Source of the DNA: Muribaculaceae bacterium | GTDB lineage: Bacteria > Bacteroidota > Bacteroidia > Bacteroidales > Muribaculaceae | Direction: 5' to 3' | NCBI GenBank assembly: GCA_009775355.1 | Contig: VSPN01000016.1 | Coordinates: 1-45,810, forward strand | Length of the DNA: 45,810 nucleotides | Shown: positions 25,231-33,596 of the stretch, piece after piece | How positions within the stretch are numbered: the first letter of the stretch is position 1 | How the letters are laid out: the number at the start of each line of letters is the position of its first letter | Made by a program: the position numbers and the translations under genes | The notes under the pieces: generated by a model | The model's input: the letters and a program-made list of their open reading frames with translations, nothing else | Databases searched by the model: none | Told to the model about the DNA's origin: nothing

Positions 25231-26287
25231 ATGGATATATTCGCAATCGTATTTTTGATTCTGATTCTGATAGGAGTTAAACCTGTCAGGAATAACGAAG
25301 ATTATATAAGTAGAGACACAACTACCGCCATAAAGGGGATCTTCGCAATCATAATCCTGTTCAACCATTCACGCCAATACCTACCCTCCCACATAACTGA
25401 CTGGGGGGGGGCAAAGTTACGCAATCTTGTATAACTCCATTATAGATATTTTCGGGCAACTGATGGTTGTTATGTTTCTTGTGTATTCCGGCTTCGGCAT
25501 AATGGAATCTTTCAAGCGGAAGAAAAACGATTACATTAAAGGGTTTGTCAGAAAAAGAGTTTTGAAAACTCTCATACACTTCGACATCGCCGTTTTTCTT
25601 TTTCTTTTGGTTGCACTGGCATTCGGGCATGAATATACATCAAGCAATTACGCATTAAGTTGGATCGGATGGGAAAGCATCGGAAATTCCAACTGGTTCA
25701 TATTTGATATAATCATACTTTATCTTTTATCATACATTGGTCTTGCATTAGTAGTGAGATATAATCTTAATGAGAGGCATTTCCTATGGATTATCTTCGG
25801 AATGAGTTCTGCTTTTCTGCTGTTCATGTTCAAATCAAAACCCGGTATGGTATGGTGGTATGACACCATATTCGCATTTCCCGCCGGAATGCTATGGTCA
25901 GCATACAAACCGCAGCTTGAACAGAAATTAAGAAATCAAAAGATCTATATCATTTCGATATTGACAACCACGGCAGCAATGGTGACAACATGCTATCTCG
26001 GGCGCAATTTCATGGAAGCATTCTTATATATCTGTTCTCCAATTTTTGCTATATTTGTAATATTAGTAACAATGAGGCTGAGATTAGGAAACAGAATTTT
26101 GAATTGGCTCGGAATAAACGCATTTGCAATCTATATCCTTCAGCGTATACCCATGATTATCGCTTCCGAGTATGGATTACATTTCAATCCCGTGCTGTTT
26201 TTCGCAGTAGTAATGCCTTCCACTCTCATCATAGCATCTCTTTTCACAACTCTGACGACAAAACTTGATAAAAGACTGTTTGCATAG
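25231..26287 (+). pseudogene. Acyltransferase-3-like protein, frameshifted at a G9 tract (phase OFF)
   Basis: The frame from ATG 25231 reads 67 residues and stops at 25434. A second frame resumes at once with QSYAILYN and runs to 26287. Joined, they would give 351 aa, colinear with the intact 353-aa paralogue at 27805-28866. Both share an MDIFAI start, IKGIFA, LF.H.R.Y, GQLMVVMFL, GIMESFK.KK, KRVLKTL, NSNWF.FDI and INAFAIYILQR.PM. The break is exactly at nine G after TGG; eight G would restore the frame. Predicted to be a polytopic membrane O-acyltransferase when ON. This is probably a phase-variable gene caught OFF, not a dead gene, since both halves are well conserved. Other families of membrane proteins cannot be excluded. 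Confidence 0.85.
25403..25411 (+). repeat. Homopolymer G9 tract, OFF phase
   Basis: Nine G beginning at the second base of codon 58 (TGG). G8 (or G11) would put the downstream frame in register. The equivalent position of the paralogue has G8. Confidence 0.9.
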
Positions 26288-26296
26288 ACAGTAGAT

Positions 26297-27790
26297 ATGG
26301 CAGAAGAATCTCTTAAATCCAAAGCGGTTAAAGGTGTGGCGTGGAGTATGATCGGATCATACTCCAATAAATTTATTCAGTTTGTGATCTCATTGGTTCT
26401 GGCGCGATTGCTGACTCCTGCCGACTATGGTCTGATCGGCATGCTCGGTTTTTTTATTGGACTTGCCGGGACAATCATCGACAGTGGTTTTTCCAACGCT
26501 CTTATCAGACATAAAGACCGAACCGACAAAGATTTCTGTACAGTATTTTTCATCAACTGCGGACTTAGCATTTTGATGTACGCTATTCTTGCGCTATCCG
26601 CACCTTATATAGCCAAGTTCTATAATCAGCCTCCTCTGATCGATATTATACGTGTATATAGCCTGACTCTTATTATTGGAGCCTTCGCTGCGATAAATAG
26701 CGTGGTGCTTACAATAGAGTTAAGGTATAAGACATCTACATTGATCTCGACTTCTTCAGCCATTATTTCAGGTTGCGTGGGCCTCGTGTTTGCTTTTCTT
26801 GGTTTTGGAGCATGGGCACTTGTATTTCAGCAATTAGCGGCAGCCATAATCAGAGCTTGTCTGCTTTTCTATTACGTCCGCTGGATTCCTCATTTTATAT
26901 TTTCAACCGAATCATTTAAAAAATTGTTCGGTTATGGTTCGAAACTGCTCGCATCCGGACTTTTGCACACGGCATATTCCAACATGTATCCTCTTGTAAT
27001 AGGAAAGCAGTTCAGCGCGACAGATCTCGGATATGTAGCACGCGCGCAAGGATTCAATGATATGGCTGCCGGTACTGTTAATGGAGTTCTTTCAAGTGTG
27101 GCATTTCCGGTACTGAGTAAAGTTCAGGACGATGACCAACGCCTGTTGGAACTATATGAAAAATACATCAAAATCTCGGCATTTGCCATCTGCCCCATCA
27201 TATTATTCTTATGTGGAGTGGCTAAACCGTTGATTCTCCTCTTATTGACAGAAAAGTGGGCTCCATCAATACTATTACTTCAGATTCTGGGAATAAACTA
27301 TATTTGGGACGGAATTATTAAAATAAATCTTAATCTTCTGTATGTCAAAGGGAGAAGCGATCTGTTTCTGCGTCTTGAGATAGTAAAAAAGACTATCGCA
27401 TTCGCGATTCTCATTATATCCGTATTGATCGGCAATCTGATAGTATTCTGTATCGGCATGACCGTCTATTCAACTATAGCACTATACCTTAATACATACT
27501 ATACAAAGAAAATTCTAAATTTCGGTTTTCTTAAACAGATGCGTCAGATAATGCCATACTTGTCATTCGGAATTATCATTTTCCTTGAAGGGCTATTATT
27601 CAGCTGGTTAATTCCCAATAATCTGCTTTCTCTCTGCATATCTGTTCTTGTATGTATTCCCACATATATCATCTTGTGCCGAGTCACAAATCAATATGCC
27701 TTATATGAAGTACTAAATATAATAACTCCGAAACTGGGACGAGCAGGTATTAAAATACAGAAAATCATAGGGATAAAACAACACACATAA
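26297..27790 (+). CDS. wzx: Wzx-type polysaccharide flippase
   Basis: A 497-aa MOP-superfamily exporter with about 12-14 hydrophobic helices, which flips lipid-linked glycan units from the cytoplasmic to the periplasmic side. The start AVKGVAWSMIGSYSNKFIQF and LARLLTPADYGLIGM, with GAWALVFQQL near residue 175, match the WzxC/TuaB-like polysaccharide biosynthesis group. It starts 9 nt after the phase-variable acyltransferase and is followed 14 nt later by its intact paralogue. No Wzy polymerase was recognised near it. Confidence 0.9.
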   Translation: MAEESLKSKAVKGVAWSMIGSYSNKFIQFVISLVLARLLTPADYGLIGMLGFFIGLAGTIIDSGFSNALIRHKDRTDKDFCTVFFINCGLSILMYAILALSAPYIAKFYNQPPLIDIIRVYSLTLIIGAFAAINSVVLTIELRYKTSTLISTSSAIISGCVGLVFAFLGFGAWALVFQQLAAAIIRACLLFYYVRWIPHFIFSTESFKKLFGYGSKLLASGLLHTAYSNMYPLVIGKQFSATDLGYVARAQGFNDMAAGTVNGVLSSVAFPVLSKVQDDDQRLLELYEKYIKISAFAICPIILFLCGVAKPLILLLLTEKWAPSILLLQILGINYIWDGIIKINLNLLYVKGRSDLFLRLEIVKKTIAFAILIISVLIGNLIVFCIGMTVYSTIALYLNTYYTKKILNFGFLKQMRQIMPYLSFGIIIFLEGLLFSWLIPNNLLSLCISVLVCIPTYIILCRVTNQYALYEVLNIITPKLGRAGIKIQKIIGIKQHT

Positions 27791-27804
27791 CAAACAGCAC
27801 ATTT

Positions 27805-28866
27805 ATGGACATATTCGCAATTGCATTTCTTTTATTAATCTTTATCGGAATAAAACCTGCAAAGGTCAACAACAACTACATCGGCAGAGAAATGACAACT
27901 CCGATCAAAGGAATATTTGCGGTGGTAATTCTATTTAAGCATTGTAGGGAATACATCTCTACTACCGCCGTAAATGGCTGGGGGGGGCATAGTTACGACA
28001 TACTATTCAATGCTATACCTGATTATACCGGACAACTGATGGTAGTCATGTTTTTATTTTATTCCGGATACGGAATAATGGAGTCATTTAAGAAAAAAAA
28101 ATCTGACTATCTGAATGGATTCATGAGTAAAAGAGTTTTAAAAACTCTTGTTCATTATGATATAGCCGTACTACTGTTTCTTGTAGTGGAAACATTATTA
28201 GGACGCACCTACAGCACAGAAAACTATGTATTGAGTTGGACCGCATGGCTAAGTCTGGGAAATTCCAACTGGTTTGTATTTGACATCATTGTACTCTACA
28301 TTCTTTCATACATCGGACTAACCCTTTGCTCTAGATACAAATTTAAAATGCAGGCATTCTTATGGTATATTTTTTCAGCAAGTGCTGTTCTGTTTGTTCT
28401 TATGTTTGTTGTCAAATCTTCCGCAAGCTATTGGTGGTGGGATACAATCATGACTTTTCCGCTGGGAATGTTGTGGTCTGCATATAAAGATAAAATCGAA
28501 CATAGGCTTAATAACCGCAAATCTTATATAACTATACTGATTACTGTTTCTGTATTATTTTCAATATTTTACTACTTATCCCATCAGTATATGTATATAT
28601 TCTTTATTCCAGAAGCTATGGCATTTGCCATACTTCTTACCCTATTTACAATGAAGTTTGAAATCAAGAGTTCCATACTTGATTGGCTTGGAATAAATGC
28701 GTTTGCCATCTATATTCTGCAAAGGCTTCCGATGCTTATGGCAGACGAATTTGGTTTGACATATTCACCAATAATGTATTTTGCCATTATTCTTATTGCT
28801 ACAATGTTGTTGTCTGCAATATTTACAAAATCAACACGCAAACTGGATTGTATTGTATTTAACTAA
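27805..28866 (+). CDS. Acyltransferase-3-like membrane protein, G8 tract ON
   Basis: A 353-aa polytopic protein with about ten hydrophobic helices, paralogous to the broken gene at 25231. The family-type N-terminal His is in LFKHCREY. NSNWFVFDI and the final GINAFAIYILQRLPML resemble the conserved blocks of acyltransferase-3 enzymes (O-acetylation of glycans). The frame crosses eight G (27980-27987) as TGG GGG GGG CAT, so the gene is ON in this sequence. One base more or less would stop it soon afterwards. Duplication around wzx suggests either two acceptors or a spare variable copy. Confidence 0.85.
   Translation: MDIFAIAFLLLIFIGIKPAKVNNNYIGREMTTPIKGIFAVVILFKHCREYISTTAVNGWGGHSYDILFNAIPDYTGQLMVVMFLFYSGYGIMESFKKKKSDYLNGFMSKRVLKTLVHYDIAVLLFLVVETLLGRTYSTENYVLSWTAWLSLGNSNWFVFDIIVLYILSYIGLTLCSRYKFKMQAFLWYIFSASAVLFVLMFVVKSSASYWWWDTIMTFPLGMLWSAYKDKIEHRLNNRKSYITILITVSVLFSIFYYLSHQYMYIFFIPEAMAFAILLTLFTMKFEIKSSILDWLGINAFAIYILQRLPMLMADEFGLTYSPIMYFAIILIATMLLSAIFTKSTRKLDCIVFN
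27980..27987 (+). repeat. Homopolymer G8 tract, ON phase
   Basis: Eight G at codons 59-61 (counted from ATG 27805), at the same aligned place as the G9 tract in the paralogue. The flanking sequence has diverged but the tract is kept. Confidence 0.9.
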
Positions 28867-28879
28867 AATATGAAGCCAT

Positions 28880-29803
28880 ATGAAATTTTCTATTATAATA
28901 CCGGCATACAATGCTGACAAAACTCTGAACAGGTGCTTCGATTCTATACTTGCCCAGACTTTTAAGGATTTTGAGGTCATCGTTGTCAACGACGGCTCTA
29001 AAGATAAGACAAAGCAAATTATTGATCATTACGCCGACACAGATTCAAGAATTTCAGCCATTCATAAACCAAATGGAGGGGTATCTTCAGCACGAAACGA
29101 AGGATTAAGCTATGCATCCGGAGAATACATTGTATTTATAGACGCAGACGATTATATTGATAAAGATTATTTAGAGTCATTTTCAAAGAGTAATGCCGAC
29201 ATTATTGTTTGCGGGTTTAAGATGTTCGGAAATTCCTCAAACAAAAGTATTCCGTCTCCTCAATTTATAACTGGCCACGAGAATATATGTAACCACTTGT
29301 GTGATAATATTTCTAAATCCTATTTCAGAACCCCCTGGAGTAAAGCTTTTAAATCGTCGATAATAAAAAGAAATAATTGCAAGTTTGATACAGCCATCAG
29401 ATTTGGAGAAGATTCTGATTTCAATTTCAGAGTATTTGCAAATGCAGATTCAATTGAAATTATTTCAACAGCCGCATATAATTATTATTCTGAAAACCCA
29501 TATAACAAATGGACACTCACTCCTAAAGAATATAAGTACAGTATTGAAAAGATTTTTAATTCTATAGATAATATGCATTGCTCACATGCAGAAAAAGCTA
29601 AAAAGGATATGCAATTATGTTATTACTTATTTTTTGCATCAGGGCTGTGGAATACTTCACTAAGACAATCATTTGTGATGACATGGGATTATCTTTTTAA
29701 ACGGCTGGTCAGATATATGCCATATCGGAAATCAACAAAATTAAAAAAGTTTATATGTATAATGATAACACCCTATTTAAAATTAATTAAGTCAATTTTA
29801 TAA
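28880..29803 (+). CDS. Glycosyltransferase family 2
   Basis: A 307-aa GT-A enzyme that transfers a sugar from a nucleotide-sugar to the lipid-linked repeat unit at the inner membrane face. N-terminal SIIIPAYNADKTLNRC, VVNDGSKD, NGGVSSARNEGL and the metal-binding VFIDADDYID are canonical. A later FGEDSDF gives the usual ED acidic pair. There is no membrane helix. Start ATG 28880, 13 nt after the acyltransferase. It is closely similar in its first 60 residues to the remnant at 29814 and the GT2 at 30102, so this is a duplicated family. Confidence 0.93.
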   Translation: MKFSIIIPAYNADKTLNRCFDSILAQTFKDFEVIVVNDGSKDKTKQIIDHYADTDSRISAIHKPNGGVSSARNEGLSYASGEYIVFIDADDYIDKDYLESFSKSNADIIVCGFKMFGNSSNKSIPSPQFITGHENICNHLCDNISKSYFRTPWSKAFKSSIIKRNNCKFDTAIRFGEDSDFNFRVFANADSIEIISTAAYNYYSENPYNKWTLTPKEYKYSIEKIFNSIDNMHCSHAEKAKKDMQLCYYLFFASGLWNTSLRQSFVMTWDYLFKRLVRYMPYRKSTKLKKFICIMITPYLKLIKSIL

Positions 29804-29813
29804 GACTCTGATT

Positions 29814-29986
29814 ATGAAGTACTCAATTATTATTCCCGCATATAATGCCGAATCTACAATATTAAGATGTGTTAATCAATTCTTGACCAAATATTTTCAG
29901 ATTTTGAATTAATAATAATTAACGATGGGTCAACAGATCAGACTAACTAATTATTAAATCAATTAAAAAAAGAAGATTCATATTGA
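29814..29986 (+). pseudogene. Remnant of a GT2 glycosyltransferase
   Basis: The ATG frame starts MKYSIIIPAYNAESTILRCVNQ like a GT2, then shifts. A +1 frame continues ILDQIFSDFELIIINDGSTDQTN, meets a TAA, and goes on with LLNQLKKEDSY before another stop. The order matches residues 1 to about 60 of the neighbouring GT2 proteins, so this is a decayed 5' fragment with one frameshift and at least one nonsense codon. The rest of the gene has been deleted. Confidence 0.85.
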
Positions 29987-30069
29987 TATTTACCCTGTTA
30001 AATAATTTACCAATTCTAACTTTAGCTATACTATTGCCCATATTATTTAACATATCTACTAACATACGG

Positions 30070-30084
30070 AACCGCTAAGCGGTT
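30070..30084. repeat. Short hairpin before a GT2 gene
   Basis: AACCGC-TAA-GCGGTT forms a 6-bp perfect stem 17 nt before the ATG at 30102. There is no T run. It could be the remains of a terminator of the lost gene or a translation-level element. The stretch 29987-30069 is AT-rich and shows nothing else. Confidence 0.4.
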
Positions 30085-30101
30085 AGAAAAATGTAAATCA
30101 C

Positions 30102-31070
30102 ATGAAATTCTCAATAATTGTTCCTGTATACAACGCAGCCAAAACTATAAATAGATGTGCTGATTCTATTCTAGCTCAAACATTTCAGGATTATGAGATC
30201 ATATTTATAAATGACGGCTCAACAGACAAAACACAAGAAATGCTGAATCAATTGGAGAAATATGATTCAAGGATAAAGGTAGTACATCAGAGAAACCAAG
30301 GTGTCTCATCTGCTCGAAATCATGGAATAGCATTATCTTCAGGGGATTATATTCTATTTATCGATTCTGACGACTGGATCGATCCCCATTATTTAGAAAG
30401 CTTTTCAAGAACCAACGATTGTATAAGCAAACTAAAAATCGGAACAATAGCGGTAACTAATTTGGAAAACAAATTAAATTACGATATTTTTACAAGCATA
30501 AATGGAAAATTTTTAGATATACAAAAGGCATTTTCAGAAGCAGGTTTACTTCATAATGGATTCCCTTTTGCTAAAGCATACAACAGACAGATTATAATAG
30601 AGAATAATATCAAGTTCAAAGAAGATATTGCATTCAAGGAGGATCTGATTTTTTTCTTAGATTATTCAAAATTCTGCAAAACCATCGAATTTGTAGACAA
30701 TGCTAGATATTATTATATAATTCACTCCAATAGCCTGTCTACAAAGACACACACACCCGCTACATTATTAAAAACTACAAAAATTATAATTAAAAAATCT
30801 GAGATATTTAATACAGTCACACAATTCTACTCATATATGGACTCTTATCTACGTCTATGCACAGAAGAGATTATCTACGCCGTTTATTGCAATAATCTTA
30901 CGTGGAAAGAACGAAAAGCCAATCTGAAAGAGCTTATAAACTTGATATCTTCAGAAAGGCACTATCCGAGAAATTACAAGACAGACAAAATTCTCAAATT
31001 ATTTTTCAATGAAAAATCATTGTACATCTATGATATGTTGAAAAGGATAGAACATAAATTTTTAAGATAA
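30102..31070 (+). CDS. Glycosyltransferase family 2
   Basis: A 322-aa GT-A enzyme. N-terminal SIIVPVYNAAKTINRC, FINDGSTDKT, NQGVSSARNHGI and the DXD-type LFIDSDDWID are present. The acidic pair is in FKEDLIFF. Predicted to add one sugar to the repeat unit on the cytoplasmic side. It is separated from the previous intact gene by the remnant and has its own spaced start, 10 nt before the GT32 gene. Strongly AT-rich codon use. The donor and linkage are not predictable. Confidence 0.93.
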   Translation: MKFSIIVPVYNAAKTINRCADSILAQTFQDYEIIFINDGSTDKTQEMLNQLEKYDSRIKVVHQRNQGVSSARNHGIALSSGDYILFIDSDDWIDPHYLESFSRTNDCISKLKIGTIAVTNLENKLNYDIFTSINGKFLDIQKAFSEAGLLHNGFPFAKAYNRQIIIENNIKFKEDIAFKEDLIFFLDYSKFCKTIEFVDNARYYYIIHSNSLSTKTHTPATLLKTTKIIIKKSEIFNTVTQFYSYMDSYLRLCTEEIIYAVYCNNLTWKERKANLKELINLISSERHYPRNYKTDKILKLFFNEKSLYIYDMLKRIEHKFLR

Positions 31071-31079
31071 CAATAACTC

Positions 31080-31766
31080 ATGATCCCAAAAGTAATTCAT
31101 TACTGCTGGTTTGGAAATAATGAAAAACCGGCAGATGTCGTTAGATTTATTGATAGTTGGAAAAAACATTTGCCCGACTATAAAATTGTCGAGTGGAATG
31201 AAACCAATTTTCCATATTCTAAATGGAGATATGCTAAAGAAGCTTATGATTGTCGCAAATATGCATTCGTCTCCGATGTTTGCAGATTATATGCTCTTTT
31301 GACTCAGGGCGGAATATATCTGGATACAGATGTAGAGGTATTGAAGCCGTTCGATCCATTTTTAAATAATAAGTCATTTATCGGATTGGAATCACCGGAT
31401 ACTGTAAGTTCTGCTGTTATCGGGGCCGAGAAGAACTGCAATTGGATACGCACTGCGCTTGAAGAATATGATTCCGAAAAATTTATATTAAATGACGCCA
31501 CATTCAATATAACCCCTAATGTTCAAAGACTTAGCGCAATAATTAAATCTATTCCGGAAAACACTTCTCCTACTGTATATCCAATCGATTATTTTTGTGC
31601 CAATGACTGGAAAAGTCATTCTGTTGTAGTTACCAAAAACACTGTATGCATACATCATTTCGCAGGTACTTGGACAAAAAACACCTATGATAAATCAAAT
31701 TATAAATTAAGACTAAAACTTCTTTATAAAAAGCTTTCCAACACTCTTCGTTTGAACAATAAGTGA
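31080..31766 (+). CDS. Glycosyltransferase family 32 (DXD sugar-binding)
   Basis: A 228-aa protein of the capsular/Och1-like GT32 group. It begins IPKVIHYCWFG, then WNETNFP, AFVSDVCRLYALLTQGGIYLDTDVEVLKPFD (read in parts) with the metal-binding Asp82-Thr-Asp84, and ends with a conserved HHFAGTW block. These enzymes usually transfer a hexose from a nucleotide-sugar in capsule loci. Normal short length for the family. It overlaps the possible GTG start of the next gene but is 5 nt before its ATG. Confidence 0.92.
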   Translation: MIPKVIHYCWFGNNEKPADVVRFIDSWKKHLPDYKIVEWNETNFPYSKWRYAKEAYDCRKYAFVSDVCRLYALLTQGGIYLDTDVEVLKPFDPFLNNKSFIGLESPDTVSSAVIGAEKNCNWIRTALEEYDSEKFILNDATFNITPNVQRLSAIIKSIPENTSPTVYPIDYFCANDWKSHSVVVTKNTVCIHHFAGTWTKNTYDKSNYKLRLKLLYKKLSNTLRLNNK

Positions 31767-31771
31767 GCAAT

Positions 31772-32791
31772 ATGAACTGCAAGTATTCTATTATTGTCCC
31801 AGCATATAATGTAAGCGAATATATTATCGACTGCCTTGAATCAATATACCGCCTCAACTATGACAGAAACTGTTATGAAGTCATAGTAATAAATGACGGT
31901 TCAACTGATGAGACCCCGCAACTGATCGAAGACTGGATTAAAGACAAATCCAATTATCGATTCATATCTCAAGAAAATAAAGGATTAGGCGGAGCAAGAA
32001 ACACTGGCATAGAATTTTCTAAAGGTGAATGGCTAATTTTTATTGATTCCGATGACTGGTTTCACGATCCGGAACTTCTCAATATATTCGATACTTATCA
32101 GAAAGATAATGATATAGAACTTATAAAGTCAATCTCTTATAGGGAGACATCTGTAAGAGATGTCTCAGAAACATATCTTAACAAAGACTCATTTATAGAT
32201 TCCGGCGCAGGAACAGAAATACTGGTATCAGAAAATTTTAAACCGCATGTATGGCTGGGCTGCTATAAATCAACTTTGATAAAAAGATCAGAATATAAGT
32301 TCCGAGAAAAAATTGCTTATGAAGATCTGGACTGGTCTATTGTAATGCATCTAAATGCCCGTAAAGCCATAATCATCAACTACCCATTTTACTCATATTT
32401 TTATAACACAAGCAGCCTATCCAACAATAAATCATTAAAACGGATTAGAGATTTGGTAGCATCTTTGCTCGCTGTTAAAAGCATTATATCTGCCAAAACC
32501 ATTCCTCATTCTGTGTCAGATGTTCTAAAGAGACGCCTGAAGAAAAATACAATACGATTAGTATTCATAACCCGCAATTACAAAATATTAGATTCTGTCA
32601 AAATATTCAAAGAAGCTAATACATTGGCTCTCTTCGACACAATCCTATATAATTCCTCCACAAAAGAGAGATTGATCCATTACATATATTTACACTTTCC
32701 TCTTTGGCCTATAACTGCAATCAGATCAGCAACTCTTTTTAAACGCATGTGTTTAAAAATGAAAAGAATCTTACAATTAACCATACTCTGA
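31772..32791 (+). CDS. Glycosyltransferase family 2
   Basis: A 339-aa GT-A enzyme: YSIIVPAYNVSEYIIDC, VINDGSTDET, NKGLGGARNTGI, LIFIDSDDWF, and AYEDLDW for the acidic pair. The ATG at 31772 is used; a GTG three codons upstream (31763) overlapping the GT32 stop is also possible. The C-terminal 70 residues are basic and hydrophobic, suggesting membrane contact. It is followed by a 152-nt AT-rich gap (32792-32943) with no gene that I can support. Confidence 0.92.
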   Translation: MNCKYSIIVPAYNVSEYIIDCLESIYRLNYDRNCYEVIVINDGSTDETPQLIEDWIKDKSNYRFISQENKGLGGARNTGIEFSKGEWLIFIDSDDWFHDPELLNIFDTYQKDNDIELIKSISYRETSVRDVSETYLNKDSFIDSGAGTEILVSENFKPHVWLGCYKSTLIKRSEYKFREKIAYEDLDWSIVMHLNARKAIIINYPFYSYFYNTSSLSNNKSLKRIRDLVASLLAVKSIISAKTIPHSVSDVLKRRLKKNTIRLVFITRNYKILDSVKIFKEANTLALFDTILYNSSTKERLIHYIYLHFPLWPITAIRSATLFKRMCLKMKRILQLTIL

Positions 32792-32943
32792 AATATTCTT
32801 AATCACAGTAATTTATAGAATTATAAATATTTTCATATACAAAATTTTAATTATCATTTAACATACTGATAACAGTAATCGTAATCATACACAACTTATA
32901 GATGTATGTAATTGAACATTTGTGTCAGTAATGAATCAGACTT

Positions 32944-33596
32944 ATGACCATGAACTTTAATCTGAAAGAAATAGGGTACCTACTAATCAACCGAATACCA
33001 AGAACTATTATCGGGAAATATTTTTCTCATAACCTTGTAAAACTACATTGGGGCAGACATCTAAGGAATTTCGGTAACTGTCTCCAGCCATTAATAGCCA
33101 GACACTACGGACTTCTTCCTGTATATGTCTCTACAAAATCAAAAGCGGATATAATAATGCAGGGGTCTATTCTACAACTGATAGACTCAGATTATTCCGG
33201 CTACATATTAGGCACTGGTGGAGACAATTTCAAGTACTCCTTCCCTAATGCTACTGTTATGGCCGTAAGAGGCAACCTGACAAAAAGAAACATCCCCCCT
33301 CAGAGAACATTATTCTTGGCGACTTAGGACTACTGATGGCAAATGTATTACCTGCAGCTGAAGAAAAGAAATATGAACTGGGCATCATTCTTCATTTTGT
33401 AGACCAGAACACCTCTGTCGAAGCCAAATACCGCGACAACTTTAAAAATGAAAGTGTGTTGTTTATCAACGTTCTGCAATCTTCTGACAAAGTTATCAAA
33501 CTGATAAAACAGTGTAAGAATATTATCTCCAGTTCTCTTCAATCCTACATATCGAATATCTTGTTGAATTTATTTTCAGACATATTTAGACTATGA
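32944..33596 (+). pseudogene. Polysaccharide pyruvyl transferase-like, frameshifted at C6 and truncated
   Basis: The first frame (127 aa) contains NFGNCLQPLIARHYG, IIMQGSILQLI, LGTGGDN and VMAVRGNLTK, and stops at 33327. The second frame continues ENIILGDLGLLMANVLP and LGIILHFVD to KNIISSSLQ, the order expected of the family. The join is at a run of six C (33294-33299); seven C would give a 217-aa product. The usual C-terminal part after 'SSSLHG' is missing because the next gene starts there. So it is either phase variable or dead; the truncation makes dead more likely. Its stop overlaps the next start as ATGA. Confidence 0.75.
33294..33299 (+). repeat. C6 run at a frameshift
   Basis: AT+C6+TCA leaves the downstream frame one base out; C7 would restore I-P-P-S-E-N. 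It is short for a mutable tract, but it marks the exact break point. Confidence 0.6.

Noticed and set aside
1300..33169. 15-nt match between the prfB leader (1300-1314) and the gene at 33155-33169
   Set aside because: A 15-nt match is expected about once or twice by chance, and the second copy codes for ordinary family sequence (IIMQGSILQ).
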